The position numbers and the translations under genes are program-made. The notes beneath the pieces were generated by a model. That model was not told the DNA's origin. It saw only the letters and a list, made by a program, of their open reading frames with translations, and searched no databases. DNA of 64,000 nt from Micrococcales bacterium KH10 (GTDB lineage: Bacteria > Actinomycetota > Actinomycetes > Actinomycetales > Cellulomonadaceae): contig FZPE01000001.1 of assembly GCA_900188465.1 (NCBI GenBank), positions 496,001 through 560,000 of the forward strand, given 5' to 3'. The stretch's first letter is position 1, and every line of letters starts with the position of its first letter. This document shows positions 33,722-42,403 of this stretch, in pieces.

Positions 33722-36700
33722 CTAGCGGCGCACCTGCACCTTGAACTTCTTCGTCGCCTTCGTGGTCTTCTTCGTCGCCTTGTACGTCACCTTGTAGGTG
33801 CGCTTGCCTGCCTTGCCGGCGCGCGTGTTGATCCGAACAGTCGCTTTGCCCTTCTTCACCTTGGACTTGCCGACGACCTTCTTACCCTGGCGAATCACGA
33901 TTCTGCCCGTGGGTTTGACGCCCTTGGCCTTGATTGTGACGCGCACTTTGACTCGCTTGCCCTGCTTGGTCTTCTTGGGCGCTTTGACCTTGACCTTCGC
34001 CTTGGCTTTCTTCACCTGTAAAGTCGCGGTCGCCGACGTCGACCCGGTCAGCGACGATCCCGCTGCTGGCGCATACCGAGCAACCAAGCGGTGCTTTCCA
34101 ACGGCCATTTTCGGACGCAACTTGATGTTGACGCTCTTCTGCCCGGCAGGGATCTGTGCCGAGGCTACGACTTTGGCGCCCTTGCGAATCTCGACGCGAC
34201 CTGGCGCTGCTGCATGTTGGGTCGTCACCGTGACCTGAGCAACCGCACCACCGGCCCCATAGCGCTGCTGCTCGGGCTTGAGGTTCAGCGATGTACTGGT
34301 CACGTTGGACAGCGCGGATCCAGCCGAGATGATCTCGACTTTCTTTCCGGTTCCATTGTGCAGATGCAGCAGCAGGACGCTGGCACTCGTCGTTGCCGAC
34401 GCACGGGTGATCGGCAACTCTGGGTCGCCCACCGCCGATGCGTCGTAGTCGTCGTAGATCGGGGTGTCGTCCCCAGCGCCTCCGAACCACAGCGCCGGGT
34501 TCCTCACATCGAAGTTCACCCATGAGGTGGTGTCGGTGATGTAGTCGGTTTCTGGCGCATAGTAGTTCTCGAACTCGACCCGGTACCGCAATGAGGTGTT
34601 CTGCGAAGCGTTGGAGTACCCGAGGGCTCCCAAGGTCACTGGCAGCAGCATCACGTTGGTGTCGAATATGTTGGTGTCAATATCGCCCAGCATCAGGTTG
34701 ACTGCCTGGATGTCGAGTTCTTGGCTCTCGTCGTTGGCATCGACTGTGACCGCGACCGGCAGGTCGATGGTGTCGCTGAGCGGCGTGGTGTAGGTGTAGT
34801 AGTCCTCTTGACCGTCACCATCCACGTCGAAGTACACCACCGGGGTCGCCAGCGGCGACAGTGCAGCCCAGTTGCCTGCGGTGGCCACACCGATGGTGAG
34901 CAGGCCATCGCTGAGATCGAAGCCAGAGCTGCCCGCCAGTTGCGGCGCGGTGGTCGATGCGCCGACTGCGACGATGTCAGAGGCAGCCAGGGTCTGATCG
35001 GCCGCGCCAGGGGTGACCGGGACATCGATCGGATCGGTCATTCCCAGCACGAGCGGTGCCACGATCGATCCATAGGTTTCCGAGCCGGCGCCCTGGAAGA
35101 CGTCCCTGCCCTTGAAGTCGATGACCGAGGACAGCTGTCCCGCACCGAAGACGACATTGCTGGCCGACATGTCGCTGGCCGGCTTAGGCGCCGCAAACAC
35201 TGCGACACGCAGCGGGCTGGCGTTCGTGTCCTGTGGTGAGAGTTCCACAATGCCAGATGCGTCGGAGACAAACTGTCGTGACAATCCTGACTGCTCTGCT
35301 TCCTGGGTCGGGTCGATGGTGCGACGCAGTTGCGCCGGATCGCTGATGGCGAGCGTGAGAGTGACATCGCTCGTCGCGCCCGCCGCTACCGTGACCTGCG
35401 CCGGAGAGACCGTGTATTCCACGCCGGGCTGAGTGGTGCGAGCCACGTAGGACACGTCATAGGTCTGCGCTGTTGACGAGTCGTTGGTCACCTTGATGGT
35501 ACGAGTTTGCGTCAGCGGCGCAGACACCTCCAGAACACCGAAGGAGGCGGTGACCAGATCGCCGTTTTGTACAGATGTGGCGAAGACTTCATTGCTGACC
35601 GCAGCGATCGCGTCAATACGTCCGGTGCCTACCCGAAGTGGCGCGTAGGTCTGGGTTCCTGCGGCATCCGTGACGTCTTGAGTTGCGGTGTTGATCAGCT
35701 GGGTTTTGATCCGTAGCGCGTCCCAGGTGGGCTGAGCTTGTTTGACGAGTGCCGCCACACCAGCGGTCATCGGCGTTGCCATCGACGTGCCGCTCATGAC
35801 CTGGATGCCGGTGCCTGACCCGACTCCGGCAGAGACGACAGAGACACCAGGTGCTGCAACGTCTGGCTTGACGATCTGGTTATACGAACCGTGTCCGCCA
35901 CGCGACGTGAACGAGGCAGGTGTGTCTGCGTTGGCAGGGTTGAAGTTGGTCAGAACGCCTAATTGATCCGGTGTCAGAGTGACTTCCAGCGTGCCCGCAG
36001 TGGCTGCGGCTTGCAAGTTCGCGGTTCCGGTCGCGGTCAGCTGGAATCCAGGAATGTCGGCGTTGCCGGCAATGCCAGCTTCGAAGGAATCGAGTACCGA
36101 GGTGAGTAGCACACCCACTGCTCCAGCTGCAGTGGCGTTGTTGAATCGAAGACCGGAGCCGCATTCCAGATCGAGGTCATTCCAACTCAGCCATACGATC
36201 TTTCCTTGAATTGCCGCAGCATCTGTGGAGTTGAATTCGTCGCAGCCCGCCCGGTTCTCAGTGGACGGCGGAACGACCACAGGTGCCGACACATCACCGC
36301 TGCCGGTGTAGTTCACTGAGTACTGACCTGGCAATTGCCCAGCAACCGCACCAGGAGCGTCGATCGTGATCGCATCGAACATTTCATAGCCCGTGGATGT
36401 GGCTGCCACAGTCAACGCCGATGCCGCATTCCCCGGTGCGCCGGAGACGTCCGTGATGTCGCCTTCATTGCCGGCAGCAATGACCATCAGCACGCCGGAT
36501 GCTGACAACTCGTCAACCATCAGATTCTCTGGGTCGTCGGCAGGAGCGTAAGCACCGCCGAGCGAGAGGTTCGCGATGTGAATCTGCTGGTCAGCTGGGG
36601 CGGTGGCATTGTGTTCGCCAATCCATTCCAGTGCCGCACCCACCACATCGGTCGAACCGGCGGTGTCCCCGAAGACCTTCAGTCCGAAGATCCCGGCCTT

Positions 36701-37678
36701 CGGAGCCGAGCCTGGGGCGACCAGGAAGTCGTCGCGCAACTGGGCGGCAGTGATGTTGGCGTAGTCACCGGCATAGGTGTCACCTGCCGTGTCAACGCCG
36801 TAACCAGCCGCCGTACCGGCTACATGTGTCCCGTGCGCGCCACCAAGACCGTCAATTGGGTTCGAGTCGGGTTCCGGAACGCTGTCAGGGTCTTCGGCGT
36901 CATAGTCAGGCCCAGCGAAGTCGTAACCGCCCAGATACTTATTCGAGTCATACCAGGCCGGCTCTGGAACCTCGGTAGACGCTGCGGCGGAATCATATGC
37001 GGCCGGGGTGCCGGGGCCACCGAAATCTTTGTGGGTGTAGTCGATGCCGGTGTCGATCACCGCGATATTGACGCCCTCCCCGGTGTTTCCGCCGGTCCAG
37101 GTGGCAGGCACGCCGATCAGGTTGTCGCCGTTGGCATTGGCCGGTGTGACCGTGCCGGCGGCATCGTCTGCGTTGGGTGCCGCCAGTGTTCGTTTGGCGA
37201 TGGGCGTGATACGTACCACGTCATTGCGTTTGGCGAGTTCTCTGATCGTCTTTGCGTCAGTGCGCAAGGCGACACCGGGCAGGGTATAGGCGGCATCGTA
37301 GAGAACGGTGGCATCAACATCCGAGGACTGTGCTGCAGCAGCGACACGGCGCGTGACCGTCTCCACTGCCGCGACCCGAGACTGCACCCGGTTGCGCAGT
37401 GCCGTCCCGCTGACACCGCGGCGCACTGCGGTACGCCTAGTCTCAAGAGCGCTGACGCCTGTGGTCTGCACGAAGACCGAAATTGGTCCTTCTCGATTGG
37501 AAAGACGCGGCGAGATCTTTGCTGCGGCATCAATCGTCGAGTTCACCTCGATCGGGCCGCGTGCAGATCTATCGGTGGTGGCATGTGCCGCCGGTCCAGC
37601 GAGTGCGGTCGCCATTGCCAGGGCCGTTCCTGCAGCAATAAAAGCACGCATCCGCCGGAAGCGCTTGGGTGTATTCAC
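33722..37678 (-). CDS. Secreted subtilisin-like serine protease (S8) with PA domain and basic Ig-like tail
   Basis: A 1318-residue exported protease. The signal peptide (RRFRRMR-type n-region, hydrophobic AFIAAGTALAMATALAG, AHA cleavage) is followed by an I9-like propeptide. Catalytic triad: Asp209 in VIDTGID, His282 in GAHGTHVAG, Ser632 in SGTSMATP. A PA domain is inserted at about 473-573 between His and Ser. Fn3/Ig-like domains fill the rest, and the last 100 residues are extremely Lys-rich (KVKVKAPKKTKQGKRVKVRV), probably a cell-wall or polyanion-binding domain. GTG start at 37678 with GGGAGG. It is likely a nutrient-scavenging or surface protease. Confidence 0.92.
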   Translation of the reverse strand: MNTPKRFRRMRAFIAAGTALAMATALAGPAAHATTDRSARGPIEVNSTIDAAAKISPRLSNREGPISVFVQTTGVSALETRRTAVRRGVSGTALRNRVQSRVAAVETVTRRVAAAAQSSDVDATVLYDAAYTLPGVALRTDAKTIRELAKRNDVVRITPIAKRTLAAPNADDAAGTVTPANANGDNLIGVPATWTGGNTGEGVNIAVIDTGIDYTHKDFGGPGTPAAYDSAAASTEVPEPAWYDSNKYLGGYDFAGPDYDAEDPDSVPEPDSNPIDGLGGAHGTHVAGTAAGYGVDTAGDTYAGDYANITAAQLRDDFLVAPGSAPKAGIFGLKVFGDTAGSTDVVGAALEWIGEHNATAPADQQIHIANLSLGGAYAPADDPENLMVDELSASGVLMVIAAGNEGDITDVSGAPGNAASALTVAATSTGYEMFDAITIDAPGAVAGQLPGQYSVNYTGSGDVSAPVVVPPSTENRAGCDEFNSTDAAAIQGKIVWLSWNDLDLECGSGLRFNNATAAGAVGVLLTSVLDSFEAGIAGNADIPGFQLTATGTANLQAAATAGTLEVTLTPDQLGVLTNFNPANADTPASFTSRGGHGSYNQIVKPDVAAPGVSVVSAGVGSGTGIQVMSGTSMATPMTAGVAALVKQAQPTWDALRIKTQLINTATQDVTDAAGTQTYAPLRVGTGRIDAIAAVSNEVFATSVQNGDLVTASFGVLEVSAPLTQTRTIKVTNDSSTAQTYDVSYVARTTQPGVEYTVSPAQVTVAAGATSDVTLTLAISDPAQLRRTIDPTQEAEQSGLSRQFVSDASGIVELSPQDTNASPLRVAVFAAPKPASDMSASNVVFGAGQLSSVIDFKGRDVFQGAGSETYGSIVAPLVLGMTDPIDVPVTPGAADQTLAASDIVAVGASTTAPQLAGSSGFDLSDGLLTIGVATAGNWAALSPLATPVVYFDVDGDGQEDYYTYTTPLSDTIDLPVAVTVDANDESQELDIQAVNLMLGDIDTNIFDTNVMLLPVTLGALGYSNASQNTSLRYRVEFENYYAPETDYITDTTSWVNFDVRNPALWFGGAGDDTPIYDDYDASAVGDPELPITRASATTSASVLLLHLHNGTGKKVEIISAGSALSNVTSTSLNLKPEQQRYGAGGAVAQVTVTTQHAAAPGRVEIRKGAKVVASAQIPAGQKSVNIKLRPKMAVGKHRLVARYAPAAGSSLTGSTSATATLQVKKAKAKVKVKAPKKTKQGKRVKVRVTIKAKGVKPTGRIVIRQGKKVVGKSKVKKGKATVRINTRAGKAGKRTYKVTYKATKKTTKATKKFKVQVRR

Positions 37679-37865
37679 GAGTCCTCCCGAGCTTTTGAAG
37701 TCACTGATCTGCACGAACAGACCGCGTTGTCATGCTTCTTGACGTTAGACCTATTCACAAGTTGGTGCTCGTCGAAAACCAAATATCGAGAATTTTGAAA
37801 ACATTTTTCACACGCCTGAAACACTTCGGCCGCCGCAGATTCGCCGTCACGCGTAGCATCGAAGG

Positions 37866-38939
37866 ATGATGACAGCACAGCAATCGTCGCCCCGAGGAAG
37901 TCCGGAAGCACAAGGCCCGGAAGCACAGGGAAGTTATGTTGCACAAGGGAAGCCTTTCGAGCGCGATGCGCGCTACATCACCGACCGCATCACCCGCGAC
38001 GGCCACGACGGTTGGCCGGTTGAGGCCGACCGGTATCGCCTCATCGCGGCACGAGCCTGCCCCTGGGCTAATCGGACCTTGATCGTGCGGCGATTACTCG
38101 GTCTAGAAGATGCGATCAGCGTTGGTATGCCAGGACCTGTCCATGACGAACGCAGTTGGACCTTCGATCTGGACGCCGATGGCCTTGACCCGGTGCTGCG
38201 AATCCACTGGTTGCAGCAGGCTTACTTTGCCCGCTTCCCGGATTACCCTCGTGGCATCACAGTGCCAACCATCGTCGATGTGCCGAGCGGTGCGGTGGTG
38301 ACCAATGACTTCGCACAGATGACGATTGATTTCTCGCTGGAGTGGAGCCAGTTCCATCGGCCCGGTGCACCTCAGTTGTATCCGCAGCGGTTGCGCGACG
38401 AGATCGACGAGGTCAACGACCGTGTTTACCGCGAGGTCAACAATGGCGTGTACCGGGCCGGATTCGCCGGATCGCAGACAGCTTACAACGACGCCTACAC
38501 GCAACTGTTCGAGGCTCTGGATTGGCTCAGCGAGCGGCTCGCTGCGCGCCGCTACCTTGTCGGGGACACCATCACCGAAGCTGACGTCCGGCTATTCACC
38601 ACTCTGGTTCGGTTCGATGCCGTCTATCACGGACATTTCAAGTGCAACCGGTCCAAACTCACCGAGATGCCCGTGCTTTGGGCCTACGCGCGGGATCTCT
38701 ATCAGACCCCTGGTTTTGGGGACACCATCGACTTCGCCCAGATCAAAGAGCACTACTACGTGGTCCACCGGGATGTGAATCCGTCCGGTATCGTCCCGAC
38801 TGGCCCCGATCTGACCGGATGGCTCACTGCTCACGGCCGGGAGCAACTAGGCGGCAGCCCGTTCGGTGCCGGAACCGCCCCCGGTCCAGTGCGAGCGGAC
38901 GAACGAGTCACCGACCCGCACTCCCCTGCTAGCTGGTAA
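37866..38939 (+). CDS. Xi-class GST / glutathionyl (mycothiyl) hydroquinone reductase
   Basis: A 357-residue thioredoxin-fold protein of the YqjG/Ecm4/PcpF type that reduces thiol-conjugated hydroquinones. The active site CPWANRTLIVR is intact, with the substrate segment GITVPTIVDV and the C-terminal helices YLVGDTITEADVRLFTTLVRFD and FKCNRSKL. Actinomycetes lack glutathione, so mycothiol is the probable partner (inference). The first 25 residues contain a PEAQG duplication and are likely disordered; a later start is possible. Followed 8 bases on by the fructosamine kinase. Confidence 0.9.
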   Translation: MMTAQQSSPRGSPEAQGPEAQGSYVAQGKPFERDARYITDRITRDGHDGWPVEADRYRLIAARACPWANRTLIVRRLLGLEDAISVGMPGPVHDERSWTFDLDADGLDPVLRIHWLQQAYFARFPDYPRGITVPTIVDVPSGAVVTNDFAQMTIDFSLEWSQFHRPGAPQLYPQRLRDEIDEVNDRVYREVNNGVYRAGFAGSQTAYNDAYTQLFEALDWLSERLAARRYLVGDTITEADVRLFTTLVRFDAVYHGHFKCNRSKLTEMPVLWAYARDLYQTPGFGDTIDFAQIKEHYYVVHRDVNPSGIVPTGPDLTGWLTAHGREQLGGSPFGAGTAPGPVRADERVTDPHSPASW

Positions 38940-38947
38940 CCGCGACC

Positions 38948-39763
38948 GTGACCGGCAACGTGTTCGTTAAGCGGTCCGACGGTCGCACCAACCCGTTGGG
39001 TGAAGCAGCAGCGCTTCGCTGGCTGGCCGAAGGAGAATCCCGTTGCGGGGTCCGCATTGCGCCAGTGCTGGAAGTGACTGCGGAAGAACTCGTCCTGAAA
39101 CGTATTGACACGACACAGGCAACCCAGGAAGCAGCGGTTGCTCTGGGACGAGCGCTCGCTCGTACGCACGCGCTGGGCGCTCAGTCTTGGGGCTGCGCGC
39201 CGCCTGATTGGCGAGGCCCGTTGTACATGGGTGAGTCGCGTACGCCGCTAGTAGCGACGGCGGATGCTCCGGATACCTTCGGGCAGTTTTACGCGCAGTA
39301 CCGCATTGAGCCATTCTTGCGGCAGTTGCGGGATCGTGGCGATCTGGGCACCGACGATGCCGCTGTGTTCTCACGGCTGTGCGATCGGTTGATTGCTGGG
39401 CACTTTGACTCCGCTCAACCTGGCCTTGTCGCTGCCGCGGGCTGTGAGGTGGCACGGATCCACGGCGACCTGTGGACCGGCAACGTGCTGTTCGATCGGC
39501 ACGCCGATGCGGAATCGGCGGCGGTGTTGATCGATCCGATGGCTCACGGCGGGCATGCGGAGACTGATCTGGCGACGCTGGGCGTCTTCGGATTCTCCCA
39601 CCTCGACGAGTTCTACGCCGGGTACGACGAGGTGTCCGCGCTCGCGGACGGTTGGCGCGACCGCGTCGCCTTACATGAACTGGCGATCGTCATCCTGCAC
39701 GCTGCCGTGTTCGGGGGCGGCTATATCGGCTCGGCTGTGCGGCTTGCGAGCCAGTACCGCTGA
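38948..39763 (+). CDS. Fructosamine kinase family protein
   Basis: Kinase of the fructosamine-3-kinase/ketosamine family, fold related to aminoglycoside phosphotransferases; 271 aa. Catalytic loop RIHGDLWTGNVLF and metal-binding loop LIDPMAHGGHAETDLATLGVFG are complete; VLKRID is near the ATP lysine region. It phosphorylates protein-bound or free ketoamines so that they fall off, a deglycation repair step. GTG start 8 bases after the GST stop, so co-transcription is probable; no strong ribosome binding site of its own. Confidence 0.88.
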   Translation: MTGNVFVKRSDGRTNPLGEAAALRWLAEGESRCGVRIAPVLEVTAEELVLKRIDTTQATQEAAVALGRALARTHALGAQSWGCAPPDWRGPLYMGESRTPLVATADAPDTFGQFYAQYRIEPFLRQLRDRGDLGTDDAAVFSRLCDRLIAGHFDSAQPGLVAAAGCEVARIHGDLWTGNVLFDRHADAESAAVLIDPMAHGGHAETDLATLGVFGFSHLDEFYAGYDEVSALADGWRDRVALHELAIVILHAAVFGGGYIGSAVRLASQYR

Positions 39764-39850
39764 CAGGGCAGCACATTTTCAGTGCTGAAGTGACCGGGGT
39801 TACATCCTCTTTCTGCAGCGACGGGATGTGCTCTGATCTGCCGAAGATGG

Positions 39851-40070
39851 CTATTGCTGCCAGGAATCGAAACTCGCTTGCAGCATCTGTTTCAGGACCT
39901 CGATATCGATGCGTTCGAGCCGCGTGACATACAGACATGACGAGGAGTGCTTGTGCGGGCCCAACGCTGCGAGTTCCTCGTTGTATTCATCGAATACCTT
40001 CCATGAAGTAGAGCGTCAGGGCGGCTTTGCGCGGCGAGAAAGCAATACCGGGCATGTGCTCCGTCCCGCA
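39851..40070 (-). pseudogene. DUF1801 (YdhG-like) gene fragment with frameshift
   Basis: Reading the minus strand, one frame gives GTEHMPGIAFSPRKAALTLY followed by FMEG, then the next frame continues FDEYNEELAALGPHKHSSSC, LYVTRLERIDIEVLKQMLQ and a stop at 39851-39853. Together this is the conserved C-terminal half of DUF1801 proteins. One extra base at about 39995 breaks the frame. The upstream half is not recognisable in any frame, so the gene is dead. The rest of 39764-40289 shows no gene. Confidence 0.7.
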
Positions 40071-40289
40071 GCTCGGCCACAGTCGCGATGCCGCGATCAA
40101 TGGAAAAATGCCCGTATAGGCGCGCTATCGCTGTTCCTTCATGCCTTATTCCAGCAGCGTATTTATGTTCGGGATGCAAACCATCCCATGGAGCAATAGG
40201 GTGAAAACGGATATCCCAACGGAGGGAACTGTCTGGTTGCAATGACGCGCTAGGGACACGTCCGCACAGCGGACACAGGAGGAGCAGCT

Positions 40290-41576
40290 ATGAATAGCCG
40301 AGTTATCGGAACCGTAAGACTGCGCAAATTACTGCCGCGAAGAACTCGTCGTCGAACGAAAACCATGGCCACGATTGCATTTCTGACCTTGCTCGGAACT
40401 GCCGGGCTTGCGGTGACCCCGGCGTCGGCCGCGCCCGGGGACATCATCTGGTCCGACGAGTTCGAAGGACCCGCCGGCAGCGCCCCTAACGGCTCGATCT
40501 GGGGTTATGACCTCGGAGCAGGCGGATGGGGCAACAACGAATGGCAGAACTACACCTCATCGCGGGCGAACTCCCAACTGGACGGTGCCGGGAACCTCGT
40601 GATCACCGCACGACGCGAATCCAACGGTCAGTACACCTCGGCACGGCTGAGCACCCAAGGCAAGAAGACCCCGAAATTCGGACGAGTCGAGGCACGGATC
40701 CAGATTCCGCGCGGTCAAGGGATCTGGCCCGCCTTCTGGATGCTCGGGTCGAATATCAATCAGGTGGGCTGGCCGACATCAGGCGAGATAGACATCATGG
40801 AGAACGTCGGCTACGAACCCCACATGGTCCACGGGACGGTCCACGGACCTGGCTATTCCGCGATGAACGGATTGACCGCCTCATATACCCACCCGCAATA
40901 CTGGTCGTTCGCTGACACCTTCCACACTTTCGCCGTCGACTGGAAGCCCGGATACATCGCCTGGTACGTGGACGGAAACAAGTTCCACGAGGTGACCCCG
41001 GCAAGCGCCAACGGCAACCCCTGGGTCTTCGACCAGCAGTTCTACATCCTGCTCAATGTCGCCGTCGGCGGCGACTGGCCAGGGTACCCGGACGGCGGCA
41101 CCCAGTTCCCCCAGCAGATGAAAGTCGACTATGTGCGGGTCTACGACAACGGATCGAACGGCTCAGGAGGTGGCGGCAGCCTGCCCACAGGCACCAGCCC
41201 GATCAAGGTGGCCGGTCGTAATCTGTGCGTCGACATCCCCTGGGCCAATCCTGCGAACTCCACCCAGGTGCAGATCGTGAACTGCTCCGGGAATGCGGCA
41301 CAGTCATGGACACGCGGCGGGGATGGCTCGATTCGGGCGCTAGGTGCCTGCCTCGATGTGCGCGCTGGCGGCACCGCCAACGGCACCGCGGTACAGGTCT
41401 ACCAATGCAACGGGACTGGCGCACAGAAATGGGTGTACGACTCTGGAACGCAGGCTTTGAAGAACCCGCAATCTGGCAAGTGCCTCGATGTGCCAAGCAG
41501 CCAGTTCAACGACGGTCAAAAACTGCAGATTTGGAACTGCAACCAGACCGGTGCGCAACGCTGGACCTTGGGCTGA
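40290..41576 (+). CDS. Secreted GH16 endo-beta-1,3-glucanase with CBM13
   Basis: A 428-residue extracellular laminarinase-type enzyme. A twin-basic signal peptide (LPRRTRRRTKTM..., cleavage after ASA, residue 47) is followed by the GH16 domain (50-290). The catalytic motif is GEIDIMENVG, with Glu166 nucleophile and Glu171 acid/base; WPAFWMLG and WPGYPDGGTQFPQQM are substrate-cleft segments. After a Gly/Ser linker, a ricin-type CBM13 trefoil (305-428) shows three QxW repeats: AQSWTRG, AQKWVYD, AQRWTLG. RBS AGGAGGAG. Role: degradation of fungal or algal beta-glucan. Confidence 0.95.
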   Translation: MNSRVIGTVRLRKLLPRRTRRRTKTMATIAFLTLLGTAGLAVTPASAAPGDIIWSDEFEGPAGSAPNGSIWGYDLGAGGWGNNEWQNYTSSRANSQLDGAGNLVITARRESNGQYTSARLSTQGKKTPKFGRVEARIQIPRGQGIWPAFWMLGSNINQVGWPTSGEIDIMENVGYEPHMVHGTVHGPGYSAMNGLTASYTHPQYWSFADTFHTFAVDWKPGYIAWYVDGNKFHEVTPASANGNPWVFDQQFYILLNVAVGGDWPGYPDGGTQFPQQMKVDYVRVYDNGSNGSGGGGSLPTGTSPIKVAGRNLCVDIPWANPANSTQVQIVNCSGNAAQSWTRGGDGSIRALGACLDVRAGGTANGTAVQVYQCNGTGAQKWVYDSGTQALKNPQSGKCLDVPSSQFNDGQKLQIWNCNQTGAQRWTLG

Positions 41577-41599
41577 TTCCCGCTCTGGTTCTTGATGGG

Positions 41600-41619
41600 G
41601 CCTCACCAGGTGGTGAGGC
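41600..41619 (+). terminator. Hairpin after the GH16 gene
   Basis: GCCTCACC (41600-41607) and GGTGAGGC (41612-41619) around AGGT, with a short TTTC run a few bases beyond. It starts 24 bases after the GH16 stop codon. Confidence 0.6.
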
Positions 41620-41640
41620 GCTGATCTTTCGGTGAAGTCA

Positions 41641-41680
41641 GATGGGGTGGGTCACTCGTTTCGGAGTGACCCACCCCATC
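41641..41680. terminator. Second, bidirectional hairpin between GH16 and hsp20
   Basis: Perfect 17-bp inverted repeat, arms 41641-41657 (GATGGGGTGGGTCACTC) and 41664-41680, with loop GTTTCG. It lies between convergent genes, so it can end transcription from both sides. Confidence 0.7.
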
Positions 41681-41722
41681 GCGTTCGTTGTATGCGGTTG
41701 GTGGCATACGAACCGGTATGTA

Positions 41723-42148
41723 TTAGGCGCTCGTGCCGATCATCGGTGCGTCTTGAGCCGTCTCGACCTGAATCTTGCGCGGTTTGGCCTGCTCGCTCAT
41801 CGGGATCGTGATACTCAGCACGCCGTTGGAGTAGGTGGCACTGATGCGTTCAGTGTCGATGCCCTGTCCCAGGTTGAGCTGGCGCAGGAAACTAGCGGCT
41901 TCACGCTCACGAGTAATCCACTTGACGCCCTCATGTTCAGGCAAGGAACGCTCAGCACGGATGGTCAGGAGTTGGCCATCGACGTCGATGTCCACCGAAC
42001 CTGGGTCGATGCCCGGTAGGTCCGCCGTCAGCACGTAGGTGTCACCGTCGCGATACAAGTCCATCGGCATACGGCGCGGGCCACGGTATACATCGAAAAG
42101 GCTCGATGCCAGGCGGTCAAGGTCACGGAACGGATCGTAGGTTGCCAT
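41723..42148 (-). CDS. Hsp20/alpha-crystallin small heat shock protein
   Basis: ATP-independent holdase chaperone of 141 aa. The alpha-crystallin domain runs from about 40 to 130: YVLTADLPGIDPGSVDIDVD, LLTIRAERSLPE, and the signature ISATYSNGVLSITIP. The C-terminal anchor (PRKIQVETAQ) follows. It begins with MATYDPFRDLDRLASSLFD, the common actinobacterial N-terminus. A CIRCE operator lies 68 bases upstream, so it belongs to the HrcA regulon here rather than the HspR regulon. Confidence 0.94.
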   Translation of the reverse strand: MATYDPFRDLDRLASSLFDVYRGPRRMPMDLYRDGDTYVLTADLPGIDPGSVDIDVDGQLLTIRAERSLPEHEGVKWITREREAASFLRQLNLGQGIDTERISATYSNGVLSITIPMSEQAKPRKIQVETAQDAPMIGTSA

Positions 42149-42215
42149 GTGTCTTCATCCTCCTGTTCTGATCAATTTCATCAGACTTGAGCCTATCCGG
42201 CTCAACAATCACAGA

Positions 42216-42242
42216 TTAGCACTCTCGGGACGAGAGTGCTAA
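42216..42242. promoter_or_regulatory. CIRCE operator (HrcA site)
   Basis: TTAGCACTC-N9-GAGTGCTAA, an exact match to the canonical CIRCE consensus with its 9-base spacer. It lies upstream of hsp20 on the minus strand. HrcA itself is not encoded in this window. Confidence 0.95.
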
Positions 42243-42403
42243 GTGATGTCGCGTACGCGAATAGCGAAATTCCGACTGGTATCTCAAGGGAAATCTCGCC
42301 TGGCTAGATGACAGCGGTCTCCGCTCCGAGCGGATAAGCACATGCAACGACCAATCCAAGCGGCTCGTTGACCGGGCGCTCCAGCCGCTGCCTTGCAACC
42401 GGA

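Noticed and set aside
39892-40242. 116-codon minus-strand ORF
   Set aside because: It runs across the DUF1801 remnant in a wrong frame and has no protein-like composition.
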